Assembly: GCF_031085155.1 (NCBI RefSeq)
Contig: NZ_JAVHUL010000001.1
Coordinates: 163,502-227,501, forward strand
DNA length: 64,000 bases
Reading direction: 5' to 3'
DNA from: Mesonia profundi
GTDB taxonomy: Bacteria > Bacteroidota > Bacteroidia > Flavobacteriales > Flavobacteriaceae
Shown here: positions 53,352-62,749 of the stretch, piece by piece
Numbering within the stretch: the stretch's first letter is position 1
Layout: each line of letters opens with the position of its first letter
Notes under the pieces: model-generated
Told to the model about the DNA's origin: nothing
Databases searched by the model: none
What the model saw: only the letters and a program-made list of their open reading frames with translations
Made by a program: the position numbers and the translations under genes

Positions 53352-55011
53352 TGTATTTCTTCTTTCTATAGGTATAGAAGCCAAAAGCGAAAATACCTAG
53401 TAAGATAAGAGGTGAAACCATATTAAAAAGTTGCCAAGAAGTTCTTTCTTGAGCAACTTTTTTTGTGTCTAAGAATGCCAGTTTAATGTTTTTAGCTCTT
53501 ACAGCTAGCAAACCAGTATCATCTAGTAAATAATTAGTGGCATTCATTAAAAACTCCTTGTTGCCATAAGTGGTTCCCGTAAATCTATCGTAACCTAGAG
53601 CAATAGGTCCTTCTCTATTAAATTCATTTTTAATCACATCTCCGTCAGAGATCACCAGCATCTTCGTTTCTTTACTCTTATCGGAATAGTTTTTAACTTC
53701 AAAAGGAAGGATTCTATTTTTGTATACAGAAGTAAATTCTCCTTCTAACAATACGCCTAAGCTTTGTTTCCCATCCGTATAACTTTCTCGAACAGGTTTT
53801 TGATTGATCATCTCCAAGTTGATCATTAGCGGAGTTGCGTCTAACTTGGTCGTAGGAGAACTGTGCAGTAAAACGGTTTTCTTAACCTCATTTTTTAAGG
53901 TATCTATGCTATTGGCAAAATCAAACTTTACGGCTTCGGTATTTTTTATGATGCTGTGCGAGTTATTAGAAACCGCTAAGGGAGAATAATACCAAGGGAA
54001 CGGATTAAACTGGGTTTCGTTACCAGAACCTTGAGCCAAAATAATATGCGCCGAAATAACATCATTCACCAAGGAAGTATTGATTCTAACTCCGTATTTA
54101 AAGAAGAAATCATTTAGGTTGAGATCTCTAGGGTAAGCTAATGCTGCATTGTCTGGGTTGGTAAATAGGCTGTCTTTTTCTATGGCCGCATTTTCTACCA
54201 GCCATATCATTTTTCCGCCTTGCATCAGGTATTGGTCTAAGACTAATTTTTCTTCTTCCGTATATTTTTGAGTAGGTTTGGCTTCTAAAATCAGATCGTA
54301 TTGAGTTAATTGATCTAGTGTTCTTTGAGGTTGAATCGCAACAGAATCTAAAGTAAAGGGAGCGATATAATAGTATTCTTTTAAGGTCTTTACAAAGTCT
54401 ACAATATTCTTTTCGGGCAGTTCGCCGTTGCCGCGCATGATCGCTATTTTTTTGTCTTTCCCATAAACCAATTTGCTAAAAGCATCCGCGAAAGCGTATT
54501 CTAAATTTTCTACGGAAGTGTTGACAATTTGCTCGTTAGCATCTCCAATTTTCTTTTTCAATAAATTGATCTGAACAGATTTATCATCATAATATGCCAC
54601 GGCCCAAGGGAAAAGAAGACTTTCACTCACCTTTCCGTTCTGGTTCATGTTTAAGGTTTCTGGCATCATTCCCGCTTTATAGAAATTGTTGGCCACCTTC
54701 TGCGCATCGACACCTTCTTCTAAGGGATTGATGAAATTGAATTTAATTTCAGAATTGTAAGCACTAAATTCTTCAAGTAGATATCGGGTTTCTGATTGCA
54801 GGCGTTTAAATTCCGCAGGAAAATCTCCTTTTAAGAAAACATCGACAATGATAGGATCTTTTACTTCTTTAATAAGGTCTTTTGAAGGTTGAGAAAGGGT
54901 GTAACGATCTTGCTGCGTAAGATCAAACCTGTGAAAATATAGTGATGCAACGGCATTCACTAGCACTAAAGCAATCAGGATTCCGAATATATATTTTATA
55001 TTTTTCCCCAT
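53341..55011 (-). CDS. gldG: Gliding-motility ABC transporter substrate-binding subunit GldG
   Basis: A 556-residue protein with an N-terminal membrane helix (about 8-27, YIFGILIALVLVNAVASLYF), a large periplasmic domain of the ABC_transp_aux type (HRFDLTQQDRYTLSQPSKDL at its start), and a C-terminal membrane helix (SPLILLGIFAFGFYTYRKKK). This is the layout of GldG, which with GldF and the ATPase GldA forms an ABC transporter required for gliding in some Bacteroidota. gldF lies just upstream and overlaps by 1 bp. No gldA is present in the window, as is usual. Residues about 166-172 (EYAFADA) coincide with an imperfect copy of the dispersed palindrome. Confidence 0.93.
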   Translation of the reverse strand: MGKNIKYIFGILIALVLVNAVASLYFHRFDLTQQDRYTLSQPSKDLIKEVKDPIIVDVFLKGDFPAEFKRLQSETRYLLEEFSAYNSEIKFNFINPLEEGVDAQKVANNFYKAGMMPETLNMNQNGKVSESLLFPWAVAYYDDKSVQINLLKKKIGDANEQIVNTSVENLEYAFADAFSKLVYGKDKKIAIMRGNGELPEKNIVDFVKTLKEYYYIAPFTLDSVAIQPQRTLDQLTQYDLILEAKPTQKYTEEEKLVLDQYLMQGGKMIWLVENAAIEKDSLFTNPDNAALAYPRDLNLNDFFFKYGVRINTSLVNDVISAHIILAQGSGNETQFNPFPWYYSPLAVSNNSHSIIKNTEAVKFDFANSIDTLKNEVKKTVLLHSSPTTKLDATPLMINLEMINQKPVRESYTDGKQSLGVLLEGEFTSVYKNRILPFEVKNYSDKSKETKMLVISDGDVIKNEFNREGPIALGYDRFTGTTYGNKEFLMNATNYLLDDTGLLAVRAKNIKLAFLDTKKVAQERTSWQLFNMVSPLILLGIFAFGFYTYRKKKYIKH

Positions 55012-55742
55012 TACTTGTTTTCTTTTTCTAGGTTCAACTTGGTTAGGCTTAAGAACAAAAAGATGACACTAATAAAGTAGATAAGATCTCTGGTGTCAAT
55101 TACCCCACGACTAATGCTTTTATAGTGATAACTAAGCCCAAAGTACTCTAAACTATAAGCTTCAGATTTAAAGATATCAAAATTTGAAATTCCTTCAAAC
55201 CCAAAATACAATAAGAAACAAAGCAATACGGCTAGGATAAAGGATACAATTTGATTTTCGGTTAAACTGGAAGCAAAAATCCCGATAGAAGTATAGGTGG
55301 CGCTTAAGAAAAATAAGCCTGCATAACTTCCTCCCACCACTCCTAAATCTATATTTCCTTCAGGCTTCCCTAATTGATACATGGTAAATACATATAATAG
55401 CGTAGGAATTAGCGCTAATACCGAAAGCGTGAAAGCCCCAAAATACTTACCTAAAATCAACTGCCATTTGGTGATAGGTTGCGTGAGTAAGATTTCTAAG
55501 GTTCCTTGTTTCTTTTCTTCGGCAATACTGCGCATAGTGATGGCAGGAATCAAAAATAAAAATACCCAAGGGGCTAAAAGGAAAAAGGGAGATAGATTGG
55601 CAAAACCTTGATCCAACATATTAAAGTCTCCGTTAAATATCCATAAAAACAATCCGCAGATCACTAAAAAGACACCAATAACTAAATAGCCAATAGTGCT
55701 AGAGAAAAACGAATTGATTTCTTTTAAAAAAATAGCCTTCAT
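55011..55742 (-). CDS. gldF: Gliding-motility ABC transporter permease GldF
   Basis: A 243-residue ABC-2 type permease with about six membrane helices. The start MKAIFLKEINSFFSSTIGYL and the cytosolic loop TMRSIAEEKKQGTLEILLTQ, followed by PITKWQLILGKYFGAFTLS, are typical of GldF and of the wider ABC-2 family. It works with GldG and GldA in gliding motility. It is 4 bp downstream of the ABM-domain gene and overlaps gldG by 1 bp (TAATG). Confidence 0.93.
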   Translation of the reverse strand: MKAIFLKEINSFFSSTIGYLVIGVFLVICGLFLWIFNGDFNMLDQGFANLSPFFLLAPWVFLFLIPAITMRSIAEEKKQGTLEILLTQPITKWQLILGKYFGAFTLSVLALIPTLLYVFTMYQLGKPEGNIDLGVVGGSYAGLFFLSATYTSIGIFASSLTENQIVSFILAVLLCFLLYFGFEGISNFDIFKSEAYSLEYFGLSYHYKSISRGVIDTRDLIYFISVIFLFLSLTKLNLEKENK

Positions 55743-55746
55743 AAAA

Positions 55747-56043
55747 TTATTTTAAACTCACGAGTTGATCGAGACTCCAAGCTTCGGGTTTGGCATTAAA
55801 TTTAATTTTGGTGGCTGTCCAAACTTCTTTAAACAAAGCAGAATGTCTATAGCTTTCTAAATTGGCTTCACTTTCCCAGTAACTATAAGTAAAGAAAATA
55901 GAGGGGTTGTGTTTGTCTTGATAAAGCTCTAGAAAAGTACAACCCTCGAAACCTCGAATATATTGTTTTTTACTTTGAAAAAGGGCTAAAAAATTCTCGA
56001 TCTCTTCTTCTTTAAAAGACATTTTTACAATGCGTACAATCAT
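55747..56043 (-). CDS. Antibiotic biosynthesis monooxygenase-domain protein
   Basis: A 98-residue ferredoxin-like-fold protein of the ABM superfamily: VRIVKMSFKEEEIENFLALF at the start, FEGCTFLELYQDKHNPSIFF, then YSYWESEANLESYRHSALFK. Such domains occur in quinol monooxygenases, heme-degrading enzymes and stress proteins; the function here is unknown. The start overlaps the stop of the SAM hydrolase gene by ATGA, and gldF begins 4 bp downstream, which ties it to gliding genes. Confidence 0.82.
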   Translation of the reverse strand: MIVRIVKMSFKEEEIENFLALFQSKKQYIRGFEGCTFLELYQDKHNPSIFFTYSYWESEANLESYRHSALFKEVWTATKIKFNAKPEAWSLDQLVSLK

Positions 56044-56873
56044 GAGTTAAATTTAATATTGATAGTATCCATAAGCTGAAGTCCCAATAGGGTAGAAGCA
56101 CTTCCTACCGTATGAGGATTGCTTTTGTAAATCGCGATTTCAACATAGTTAGAAGCATTAAAAATAGCAAGTTTTTTACCTTCTTCTTCCCGATTGTCTT
56201 TGGGGGAATTAAAATCTATGGCATGACTATAGCTTTCGTGAATTGTGGTAAAGCTAGTAGATCTGGCATTTATGGTAAAAGATCTTCCTTTTCCTATATT
56301 TTCGAAAATTTTTCTGGAGATATTGGTCACCACATTGCCATAGGTATCAATGTACATCACGTGACCTATAATCTGATCTTGGTTATCGTTGATAAACGGG
56401 TTAAGCTTTGTAATTTGCTTCACTTCAGGAATACTTTTTCCTATAACTTCTAAGGTTCCGCCTCGAGCGATATGACAAGCCACTTTTACAAAAACATCCA
56501 ACACAGGGAAATTGGTTTCTATCGCATTATGGATGTTAACCTCGACTAGCTTCTGAGGTTTAATTTCTGCAGCGATGAGAGACATAATTCCGTTATTGGC
56601 GCAAATAAAAAAATGATCGTCTAATTGTATGGCAATATGTTTATTCTCTGGTGTAATTTCTGAATCTACTCCAATAATATGTATGGTTCCTTTTGGGAAA
56701 CTGCTGTACGCGTTTTTAATGATATATGCGGCCTCGGTAATATGAAAAGGAGAAACGTTATGAGAGATATCAACAATGTTTACGCCTTCCAGTTCACTAA
56801 GAATAGCACCTTTAACAGCACCTGTAGAAGGGTCTTTTAGCCCAAAATCTGTTGTTAAAGTGATGATAGCCAT
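56040..56873 (-). CDS. SAM hydrolase / SAM hydroxide adenosyltransferase (DUF62)
   Basis: A 277-residue protein of the fluorinase/chlorinase-like family, the common members of which hydrolyse S-adenosylmethionine to adenosine and methionine. Supporting parts are IITLTTDFGLKDPSTGAVKG, NIVDISHNVSPFHITEAAYI, GTIHIIGVDSEI, FICANNGIMSLIAAE and the GHVMYIDTYGNVVTNI strand at the start of the C-terminal domain. A halogenase is unlikely, since no halogen-type loop is evident. It is the first gene of the operon with the ABM protein, gldF and gldG. What it does for these is unknown. Confidence 0.9.
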   Translation of the reverse strand: MAIITLTTDFGLKDPSTGAVKGAILSELEGVNIVDISHNVSPFHITEAAYIIKNAYSSFPKGTIHIIGVDSEITPENKHIAIQLDDHFFICANNGIMSLIAAEIKPQKLVEVNIHNAIETNFPVLDVFVKVACHIARGGTLEVIGKSIPEVKQITKLNPFINDNQDQIIGHVMYIDTYGNVVTNISRKIFENIGKGRSFTINARSTSFTTIHESYSHAIDFNSPKDNREEEGKKLAIFNASNYVEIAIYKSNPHTVGSASTLLGLQLMDTINIKFNS

Positions 56874-56921
56874 AAGGAAATGATGTTAATACTTTTAATG
56901 TGATTTGATGATATTTTTACC

Positions 56922-56929
56922 TAAATTTG
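56922..56929 (+). promoter_or_regulatory. -7 box of the phoH-purC operon
   Basis: TAAATTTG fits TAnnTTTG, 43 bp before the phoH start. A TTTG at 56904-56907 is 14 bp upstream of the box, shorter than usual. Confidence 0.5.
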
Positions 56930-56972
56930 TACTGCGAATTTAAAGATAAAAGATTAATAAATACACTTGCAT

Positions 56973-57926
56973 TTGAACGAACTTGAAATTGAACTCTCAG
57001 AAATTAATCCAAGAGAATTTTTTGGATTACAAAACGCAACTATTGAACTACTTAAGAAATACTTTCCTAAGTTAAAAATTGTTGCCAGAGGAAATAGGAT
57101 AAAGGCTTTTGGAGATGAAGAACTACTAGAAGAGTTTGATAAAAGAATCAATATGCTTATTGAGCATTTTGGAAAATACAACAAGCTTAATGAAACGGTA
57201 ATCGAAAGAGTGCTTACTAGCGAAAAGAAAGAAGACTATGAAACTTCTGCACAAAGCGGCGATGTATTAGTACACGGGGTAAGTGGTAAATTAATTAAAG
57301 CACAAACCGCCAACCAGCGAAAATTGGTAGAGCTCACCAAGAAAAATGATATGGTTTTTGCCGTAGGGCCTGCAGGGACAGGAAAAACCTACACCGCAGT
57401 GGCTTTAGCGGTAAAAGCACTTAAAGAAAAAGAAGTTCGTAAAATTATACTGACTAGACCGGCGGTAGAAGCTGGAGAGAATTTAGGATTTCTTCCAGGA
57501 GATTTAAAAGAGAAATTAGATCCTTATATGCAGCCTTTGTATGATGCGTTAAGAGATATGATTCCCCACGAACGGCTAGAGTCTTTTATAGAAAAAGGAG
57601 TGATACAAATTGCGCCTATGGCATTTATGCGAGGAAGAACGCTAGACAATGCTTTCGTTATTCTAGATGAAGCACAAAATACCACCCACGCACAAATGAA
57701 AATGTTTTTAACCCGTATGGGGAAAAACGCAAAATTTATGATTACGGGAGATCCAGGACAAATAGATTTACCGCCAAGGGCAACTTCAGGATTAAAAGAA
57801 TCTCTTTTAATCCTAAAAGACGTCAAAGGAATTGGGATGGTTTATCTAGATGATAAAGATGTGATACGACATAAATTAGTCCGTCATGTTATTGCCGCTT
57901 ACAAAAAGATAGAAAACGTAGATTAA
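56973..57926 (+). CDS. PhoH-family ATPase
   Basis: A 317-residue protein starting at TTG 56973 ([18 protein letters not shown]), which fits the family N-terminus; another TTG lies 6 bp upstream and no ATG is available. The P-loop is GPAGTGKT at 132-139, Walker B is [20 protein letters not shown], with [13 protein letters not shown] following. PhoH proteins are ATPases, thought to act on RNA, often with YbeY or phosphate stress links. The gene is 4 bp before purC on the same strand. The name PhoH/PhoL is used by similarity only. Confidence 0.93.
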   Translation: MNELEIELSEINPREFFGLQNATIELLKKYFPKLKIVARGNRIKAFGDEELLEEFDKRINMLIEHFGKYNKLNETVIERVLTSEKKEDYETSAQSGDVLVHGVSGKLIKAQTANQRKLVELTKKNDMVFAVGPAGTGKTYTAVALAVKALKEKEVRKIILTRPAVEAGENLGFLPGDLKEKLDPYMQPLYDALRDMIPHERLESFIEKGVIQIAPMAFMRGRTLDNAFVILDEAQNTTHAQMKMFLTRMGKNAKFMITGDPGQIDLPPRATSGLKESLLILKDVKGIGMVYLDDKDVIRHKLVRHVIAAYKKIENVD

Positions 57927-57930
57927 TTAT

Positions 57931-58887
57931 ATGTTGATGAATAATACCCTAACCGATACCAATTTTCAGTTTCCGCAACAAAAAAGTGTTTATAAAGGAA
58001 AAGTAAGACAAGTTTACGAATTAGAGAATGACCAAGTGGTCATGATTGCTACCGATAGACTTTCTGCTTTTGATGTGGTGATGCCAAAAGGAATTCCTTA
58101 TAAAGGACAAATTCTAAATCAGATTGCGACCAAGATGATGAAGGCTACGCAAGATATTGTTCCCAATTGGCTGGAAGCAACTCCAGATCCTAATGTGGCG
58201 TTAGGTAAAATGTGCGAACCTTTTAAAGTAGAAATGGTGATTCGTGGGTATTTGGCAGGACACGCTGCTAGAGAATACAAAGCGGGAAAACGCGAAATTT
58301 GCGGAGTTTCCTTAGCGGAAGGATTAAAGGAAAACGACCCACTACCATATCCTATTATTACACCAGCTACCAAGGCCGAACAAGGTGATCACGACGAAGA
58401 TATTTCTAGAGAAGACATTCTTAAAAGAGGAATCGTTTCTGCAGCAGATTATGAGCAGTTAGAGAAATATACCACAGCGCTTTTTCAACGAGGTAGTGAG
58501 ATTGCCGCTTCCCGTGGATTGATTCTCGTGGATACCAAATACGAATTTGGAAAAACAAAAGAAGGGAAAATTGTATTGATTGATGAGATTCATACGCCAG
58601 ATTCTTCTCGTTATTTTTATGCGGAAGGCTATCAAGAAAGACAAGAAAAAGGAGAGAAGCAAAAGCAACTTTCTAAAGAATTTGTAAGACAATGGCTTAT
58701 TGAGAACGATTTTCAAGGATTAGAAGGTCAAGAGCTTCCCGAAATGAATGATGAATATATCAAATCAGTTTCTGAACGTTACATCGAATTATACGAAAAC
58801 ATCACCGGAGAAAAGTTTGTAAAAGCAGATATTTCTAATATTAAAGAACGAATTGAGGAGAATGTGTTGGCTTATTTAGAGGAATAG
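57931..58887 (+). CDS. purC: SAICAR synthase
   Basis: A 318-residue phosphoribosylaminoimidazole-succinocarboxamide synthase: [15 protein letters not shown] (ATP loop), [37 protein letters not shown] and [20 protein letters not shown], then [10 protein letters not shown]. It joins aspartate to CAIR in purine synthesis. It starts with ATG 57931, 4 bp after phoH; ATG 57937 is an alternative. The stop codon directly abuts the stop of the convergent PagL-like gene. Length fits the long, yeast-like form of PurC. Confidence 0.96.
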   Translation: MLMNNTLTDTNFQFPQQKSVYKGKVRQVYELENDQVVMIATDRLSAFDVVMPKGIPYKGQILNQIATKMMKATQDIVPNWLEATPDPNVALGKMCEPFKVEMVIRGYLAGHAAREYKAGKREICGVSLAEGLKENDPLPYPIITPATKAEQGDHDEDISREDILKRGIVSAADYEQLEKYTTALFQRGSEIAASRGLILVDTKYEFGKTKEGKIVLIDEIHTPDSSRYFYAEGYQERQEKGEKQKQLSKEFVRQWLIENDFQGLEGQELPEMNDEYIKSVSERYIELYENITGEKFVKADISNIKERIEENVLAYLEE

Positions 58888-60186
58888 TTAGCCTTTAAAA
58901 TTATAAATATAACCCAGCCCAAATTCATTAAAATCTGCTTGTCCCAGATTTGCATTGATGCTTGCTGAGATATAGAAGTTTTGAGTCGGGTTTTTAGCTA
59001 AGGAAGTCAAGTAATATTTAGCTCCAATTTTGGAAGTAATAAGCTTTTTTAATTTGTACTTGGTATTGTATTCTCCCAAGACCCAACCTTCGGGGATTTC
59101 TCTTGGTGTATTTGCCCATCCTTGAGTGTGGCGCCACTCGATTCCGTAAGCTGGTTTATGTAAATTTGCTCCTAATTGGAGAGCAAATCCCACGTGGTTT
59201 AAAAACATCATCTCTCCGCTAATAAAAACACCAAAGGCAGAAGCATTTAATGTAGGATGCTTTTTGAGGGATTCAAATTCTTCTCCACCTTGTACCAAAG
59301 ACTCGTCGTTGCGAATGTAATCGTAGTAATGCTGATAAAAATGATAGAAAACTCCGGCACCGATTCTAAACGTGTTATTTATTTTTTTTCCTACACCCAA
59401 CCTTAGCGCAAACACATTTTTAGGTTCATTAAAACTAAGCGCAAGCGAATTCTCTCCCCAACCCGTTTCCAGCATCAAATAGTAATTTTGTGAAGCTTTG
59501 AAATTGGGATGCGTTACAGTTTCTGAAGAACGCTCTTCTTTATGAAATTTGAAATTTGCATTCACGCTCCCTAAAAAAGAATTATAACCGTTGTTGGGTA
59601 ATTTTTTATGACCGTTAGATCGGTGAGAATATCCTAGACCCAAACGTAAATTTGTCCTGGGGCTTTGTAGAATAGGGTAGTAGAAGAAAAGATCAAAAGC
59701 CCAGCTGAGGTTAGTAGAAACCGCATGATTAAGGGAATTGTTCTCTTCGTCAAATTTTTTGGTAAAATAAGAAGATCCCAAGCCTATCATCATACTTAAA
59801 GGATTCTTTTTGTTGGGAAATAACGGAAGCTCTACATAGGGAATCAAAGAAAATTGATACCCCAAAACATCCCGATTTCCCATATCATTGATTCCTAGAC
59901 GAATTCCAGTTTTAGGATAATTAAGTCGATATGCCCATTCACTTTTACTTTCCAAATGGTTTTTTCCTAAACCTAGAGATAATCCAGTTTGCATCGAGAG
60001 GCTAGGAAAAAACTCATTGGAAGGCGCTGTTTTACCAAAAAGAACTTCAGAAGAGAAATAATGATTTTTCCATGAACTCTCTTTTTCTTGAGAAAATCCT
60101 AGTTGAGAAAGAAGAAGTAAGAGGAAACTAAAATACTTTACGGAAGAATAAAAAAAAGAATTCCGAATGGGTAATGCTTTGCTCAT
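58888..60186 (-). CDS. PagL-like lipid A 3-O-deacylase / acyloxyacyl hydrolase
   Basis: With ATG 60186 this is a 432-residue outer-membrane protein: signal peptide about 1-33 (FLLLLLSQLGFSQ), then a barrel ending in FNEFGLGYIYNFKG. The middle carries the PagL active-site pattern LGLGYSHRSNGHKKLPNNGY, with His and Ser two residues apart followed by the Asn-Gly-x-Asn turn. The second half (FALRLGVGKKINNTFRIGAG onward) forms further strands, so the protein is about twice as long as PagL. It may trim acyl chains from lipid A, which fits the EptA-like enzyme elsewhere in the window. An in-frame TTG-like upstream extension to 60279 was rejected because it runs into the topoisomerase gene. Confidence 0.78.
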   Translation of the reverse strand: MSKALPIRNSFFYSSVKYFSFLLLLLSQLGFSQEKESSWKNHYFSSEVLFGKTAPSNEFFPSLSMQTGLSLGLGKNHLESKSEWAYRLNYPKTGIRLGINDMGNRDVLGYQFSLIPYVELPLFPNKKNPLSMMIGLGSSYFTKKFDEENNSLNHAVSTNLSWAFDLFFYYPILQSPRTNLRLGLGYSHRSNGHKKLPNNGYNSFLGSVNANFKFHKEERSSETVTHPNFKASQNYYLMLETGWGENSLALSFNEPKNVFALRLGVGKKINNTFRIGAGVFYHFYQHYYDYIRNDESLVQGGEEFESLKKHPTLNASAFGVFISGEMMFLNHVGFALQLGANLHKPAYGIEWRHTQGWANTPREIPEGWVLGEYNTKYKLKKLITSKIGAKYYLTSLAKNPTQNFYISASINANLGQADFNEFGLGYIYNFKG

Positions 60187-60256
60187 AAATAGAAATGTAA
60201 AACTTACAAAAGGAATACGATTTCTACAAATAAAAAGAATTTTAACAATATAAGGC

Positions 60257-61342
60257 TTAATTCTTAAAATCAATTTCAAAATTCTTCATAAGATCAAGTA
60301 AGACCTCTTCTGTTTTGGAAAGATTTTTTGTTTTGGGAGGTTTATTGTTTTCTAACTTTTCAAAATAAGTAGAAATACTTCCGTCAAGGTATTTTTCGGG
60401 AATAATGGGGTGTACATAATATTCTTTGCATACGCTTTTAGTGTTTCCTAAACCATTGGCAGCTTCCGCGTAAGCGAGGTTCAAATTCTTTTGCTGTTGC
60501 TTTTCTTCTTTGGCAAGACCAATGTCTCTTAGGGTTTCAAAAAATATTTTAGTCGCAGCCCAGGTTCTAAAATCTTTAGCCGAATAAAAGTCGCCACAAC
60601 TATTCTGTATGTATTCGTTCACCATCGTACTGTCAATGACTTGCTTTTGTCCGTTGTCATCGTAGTATTTAAACAATTCCCAGCCTGCTATCTCTTCACA
60701 GTTTTGCACCAACTCGATAAGTTTCTTGTCGGTGATGTCAATTTGGTGCTCTTTTCCTTTTTTACCAATAAAATCAAACCTAAGAAGGTCTTTAGTGATG
60801 TGTACATGTTTAGATCTTAAGGTAGAAAGACCGTAAGTTTGGTTCTTTTTGGCATAATAATGATTGCCAATTCTAATGTGGGTTTCTTCCATCAAGCGAA
60901 TCACCAAGGCCAAAACCTTTTCTTTGGGCATCCCTTGTTTTCTTAAATCTTTATCGAGTTGTTTTCTGATTTTTGGAAGCTGCTGTCCAAAAGCAGCAAT
61001 CTTATAAAACTTGGTTTGGGTTTTAAAACTGTTCCAAGTTTCGTGATAAAGGTAAACTTTGCGGTCTTTATCATCCCGTCCCACCACTTGCAGGTGTCCG
61101 TTTTTTAACGGAGTGATACGAACGTTTTTCCAATTGGGAGGAATCACTAAAGCTTTAATACGCGCTTTTTCCTTATCGGAAGAAATGGTGTCTCCCTTCT
61201 TGTCTTTATAATAAAAGCCTTTCCCTGCTTTATGCCGACTTATGTTGAGGTCCTCATCTGAAACATAATGGAGGTGAGCCAAATTAGTGAACTCTTCTGG
61301 TTCTTGGATGATTTTTTTGAGTTGTTGAGGGGATAGTCGCAC
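60257..61342 (-). CDS. DNA topoisomerase IB (poxvirus-type)
   Basis: A 361-residue type IB topoisomerase starting with GTG 61342 (MRLSPQQLKKIIQE). The N-terminal domain has RHKAGKGFYYKDKKGD and ALVIPPNWKNVRI; the catalytic domain includes ALVIRLMEETHIRIGNHYYA, RSKHVHITKDLLRFDFIGKK, DFRTWAATKIFFETL and, near the end, GNTKSVCKEYYVHPIIPEKY with the nucleophilic Tyr. It relaxes supercoils without ATP. Residues about 288-294 (LAYAEAA) lie over an imperfect copy of the dispersed palindrome. It stands alone, on the same strand as the PagL-like gene. Confidence 0.92.
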   Translation of the reverse strand: MRLSPQQLKKIIQEPEEFTNLAHLHYVSDEDLNISRHKAGKGFYYKDKKGDTISSDKEKARIKALVIPPNWKNVRITPLKNGHLQVVGRDDKDRKVYLYHETWNSFKTQTKFYKIAAFGQQLPKIRKQLDKDLRKQGMPKEKVLALVIRLMEETHIRIGNHYYAKKNQTYGLSTLRSKHVHITKDLLRFDFIGKKGKEHQIDITDKKLIELVQNCEEIAGWELFKYYDDNGQKQVIDSTMVNEYIQNSCGDFYSAKDFRTWAATKIFFETLRDIGLAKEEKQQQKNLNLAYAEAANGLGNTKSVCKEYYVHPIIPEKYLDGSISTYFEKLENNKPPKTKNLSKTEEVLLDLMKNFEIDFKN

Positions 61343-61454
61343 GAGTGAGTTTATTTATGAACTGAATGTAGACCTAAAAGCGAAAGCACATTGATAATAA
61401 AAAGTGAAAGTTTCTCTTCGGGAAGTTCTTTTATGATTTTGTAAAGAATTGTTA

Positions 61455-61489
61455 ACGAAAAAAAGCCTCTTGAAAATATCAAGAGGCTT
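61455..61489 (-). terminator. Terminator of the M42 peptidase gene
   Basis: AAGCCTCTTGA (61463-61473) pairs with TCAAGAGGCTT (61479-61489); on the minus strand it ends in a run of T. It lies about 65 bp after the peptidase stop. TTCCGCGGAA, part of the dispersed palindrome, is found between them at 61536-61545. Confidence 0.85.
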
Positions 61490-61553
61490 AAATTTTAGAT
61501 TAATTACCTTTCACTAGGAAATAAAGTGAAATCAATTCCGCGGAAGCGAAAGT

Positions 61554-62642
61554 TTAATCAAAATAGCTAAACGTATCTCCGGCTTTAATCTGAAGAAGAC
61601 TTTCGTAAATAAGCTTAATCACATTTTCTACATCGTCTTGATGCACCATTTCTACCGTGGTATGCATATAACGAAGCGGCAAAGAGATGAGCGTTGAAGC
61701 TACACCACCATTGCTATAAGCAAAAGCATCTGTATCTGTCCCGGTCGCTCTACTAGCTGCAGCTCGTTGAAACGGAATTTTATTATTCTCTGCAGTATTT
61801 ATAATCATCTCACGCAAATTATTTTGTACTGCTGGAGCGTAGCAAATTACGGGACCGGCACCAATCTTGGTATCGCCTTCTTTCTCTTTACTAATCATTG
61901 GAGTAGAAGTATCGTGAGTTACATCGGTCACAATAGCAACATTGGGCTTAATGGTTTGGGTAATCATTTCGGCACCGCGAAGACCAATTTCTTCTTGTAC
62001 AGAATTGGTGAAGTATAAACCAAAATCTAACTTCTTCTTATTCTCTTTTAAAAGACGAGCCACTTCAGCAATCATAAAACCGCCCATTCTGTTGTCTAGC
62101 GCTCTGCATACAAATTTGTCTTTATTCAGGATAAAAAATTCGTCTGGATAAGTGATCACACAACCTACATGTACGCCCAATTTCTCTACTTCTTCTTTGG
62201 TTTCGCAACCTACATCTATGGTGATGTTCTCTATTTTAGGATGCTCTTCCTTACTTTTATCTCTGGTATGAATCGCCGGCCAGCCAAAAACTCCGTCTAC
62301 AATCCCGTTTTTGGTATGAATGTTTACGCGTTTGGAAGCTGCAATCATATGGTCACTTCCTCCATTTCTAATCACGTGTATAAGTCCGTTATCGGTAATA
62401 TAATTCACATACCAAGAAATTTCATCGGCGTGTCCTTCTATAACGACTTTAAATTTTGCATCTGGATTAATGACTCCTACCGCACTTCCGTAGGTGTCGG
62501 TGATAAATTCATCTACATAAGGTTTAAGATAATCCATCCATATTTTCTGTCCTCCCGATTCGTACCCGGTTGGAGCGGCATTATTTAAATATTTTTCTAA
62601 AAAAGTAAGTGACTTTTTATTAAGGATACTATTTTTGCTCAT
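61554..62642 (-). CDS. M42 family aminopeptidase
   Basis: A 362-residue di-metal peptidase of family M42 (glutamyl aminopeptidase/endoglucanase-like). Metal and catalytic motifs: VVIEGHADEISWYVNYITDN, CRALDNRMGGFMIAEVARLL, FTNSVQEEIGLRGAEM, IVTDVTHDTSTP, and a late His in LPLRYMHTTVEMVHQDDVEN. It removes N-terminal residues from peptides in the cytoplasm, often as a dodecamer. It is a single gene with a terminator and is divergent from the DUF4294 gene. Confidence 0.93.
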   Translation of the reverse strand: MSKNSILNKKSLTFLEKYLNNAAPTGYESGGQKIWMDYLKPYVDEFITDTYGSAVGVINPDAKFKVVIEGHADEISWYVNYITDNGLIHVIRNGGSDHMIAASKRVNIHTKNGIVDGVFGWPAIHTRDKSKEEHPKIENITIDVGCETKEEVEKLGVHVGCVITYPDEFFILNKDKFVCRALDNRMGGFMIAEVARLLKENKKKLDFGLYFTNSVQEEIGLRGAEMITQTIKPNVAIVTDVTHDTSTPMISKEKEGDTKIGAGPVICYAPAVQNNLREMIINTAENNKIPFQRAAASRATGTDTDAFAYSNGGVASTLISLPLRYMHTTVEMVHQDDVENVIKLIYESLLQIKAGDTFSYFD

Positions 62643-62749
62643 AATTGAAATTTTACATTTTTACGAAAATAACAATAAATTAAATCACAACGCTTGAAGC
62701 GGAATTAATTTTGGAATGATTTTAGCTATTCTTTAGGTATAAAAATGAC

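Noticed and set aside
56040..56873. Fluorinase or chlorinase
   Set aside because: The family is dominated by SAM hydrolases, and I see no halogenase-type loop or halometabolite gene cluster around it.
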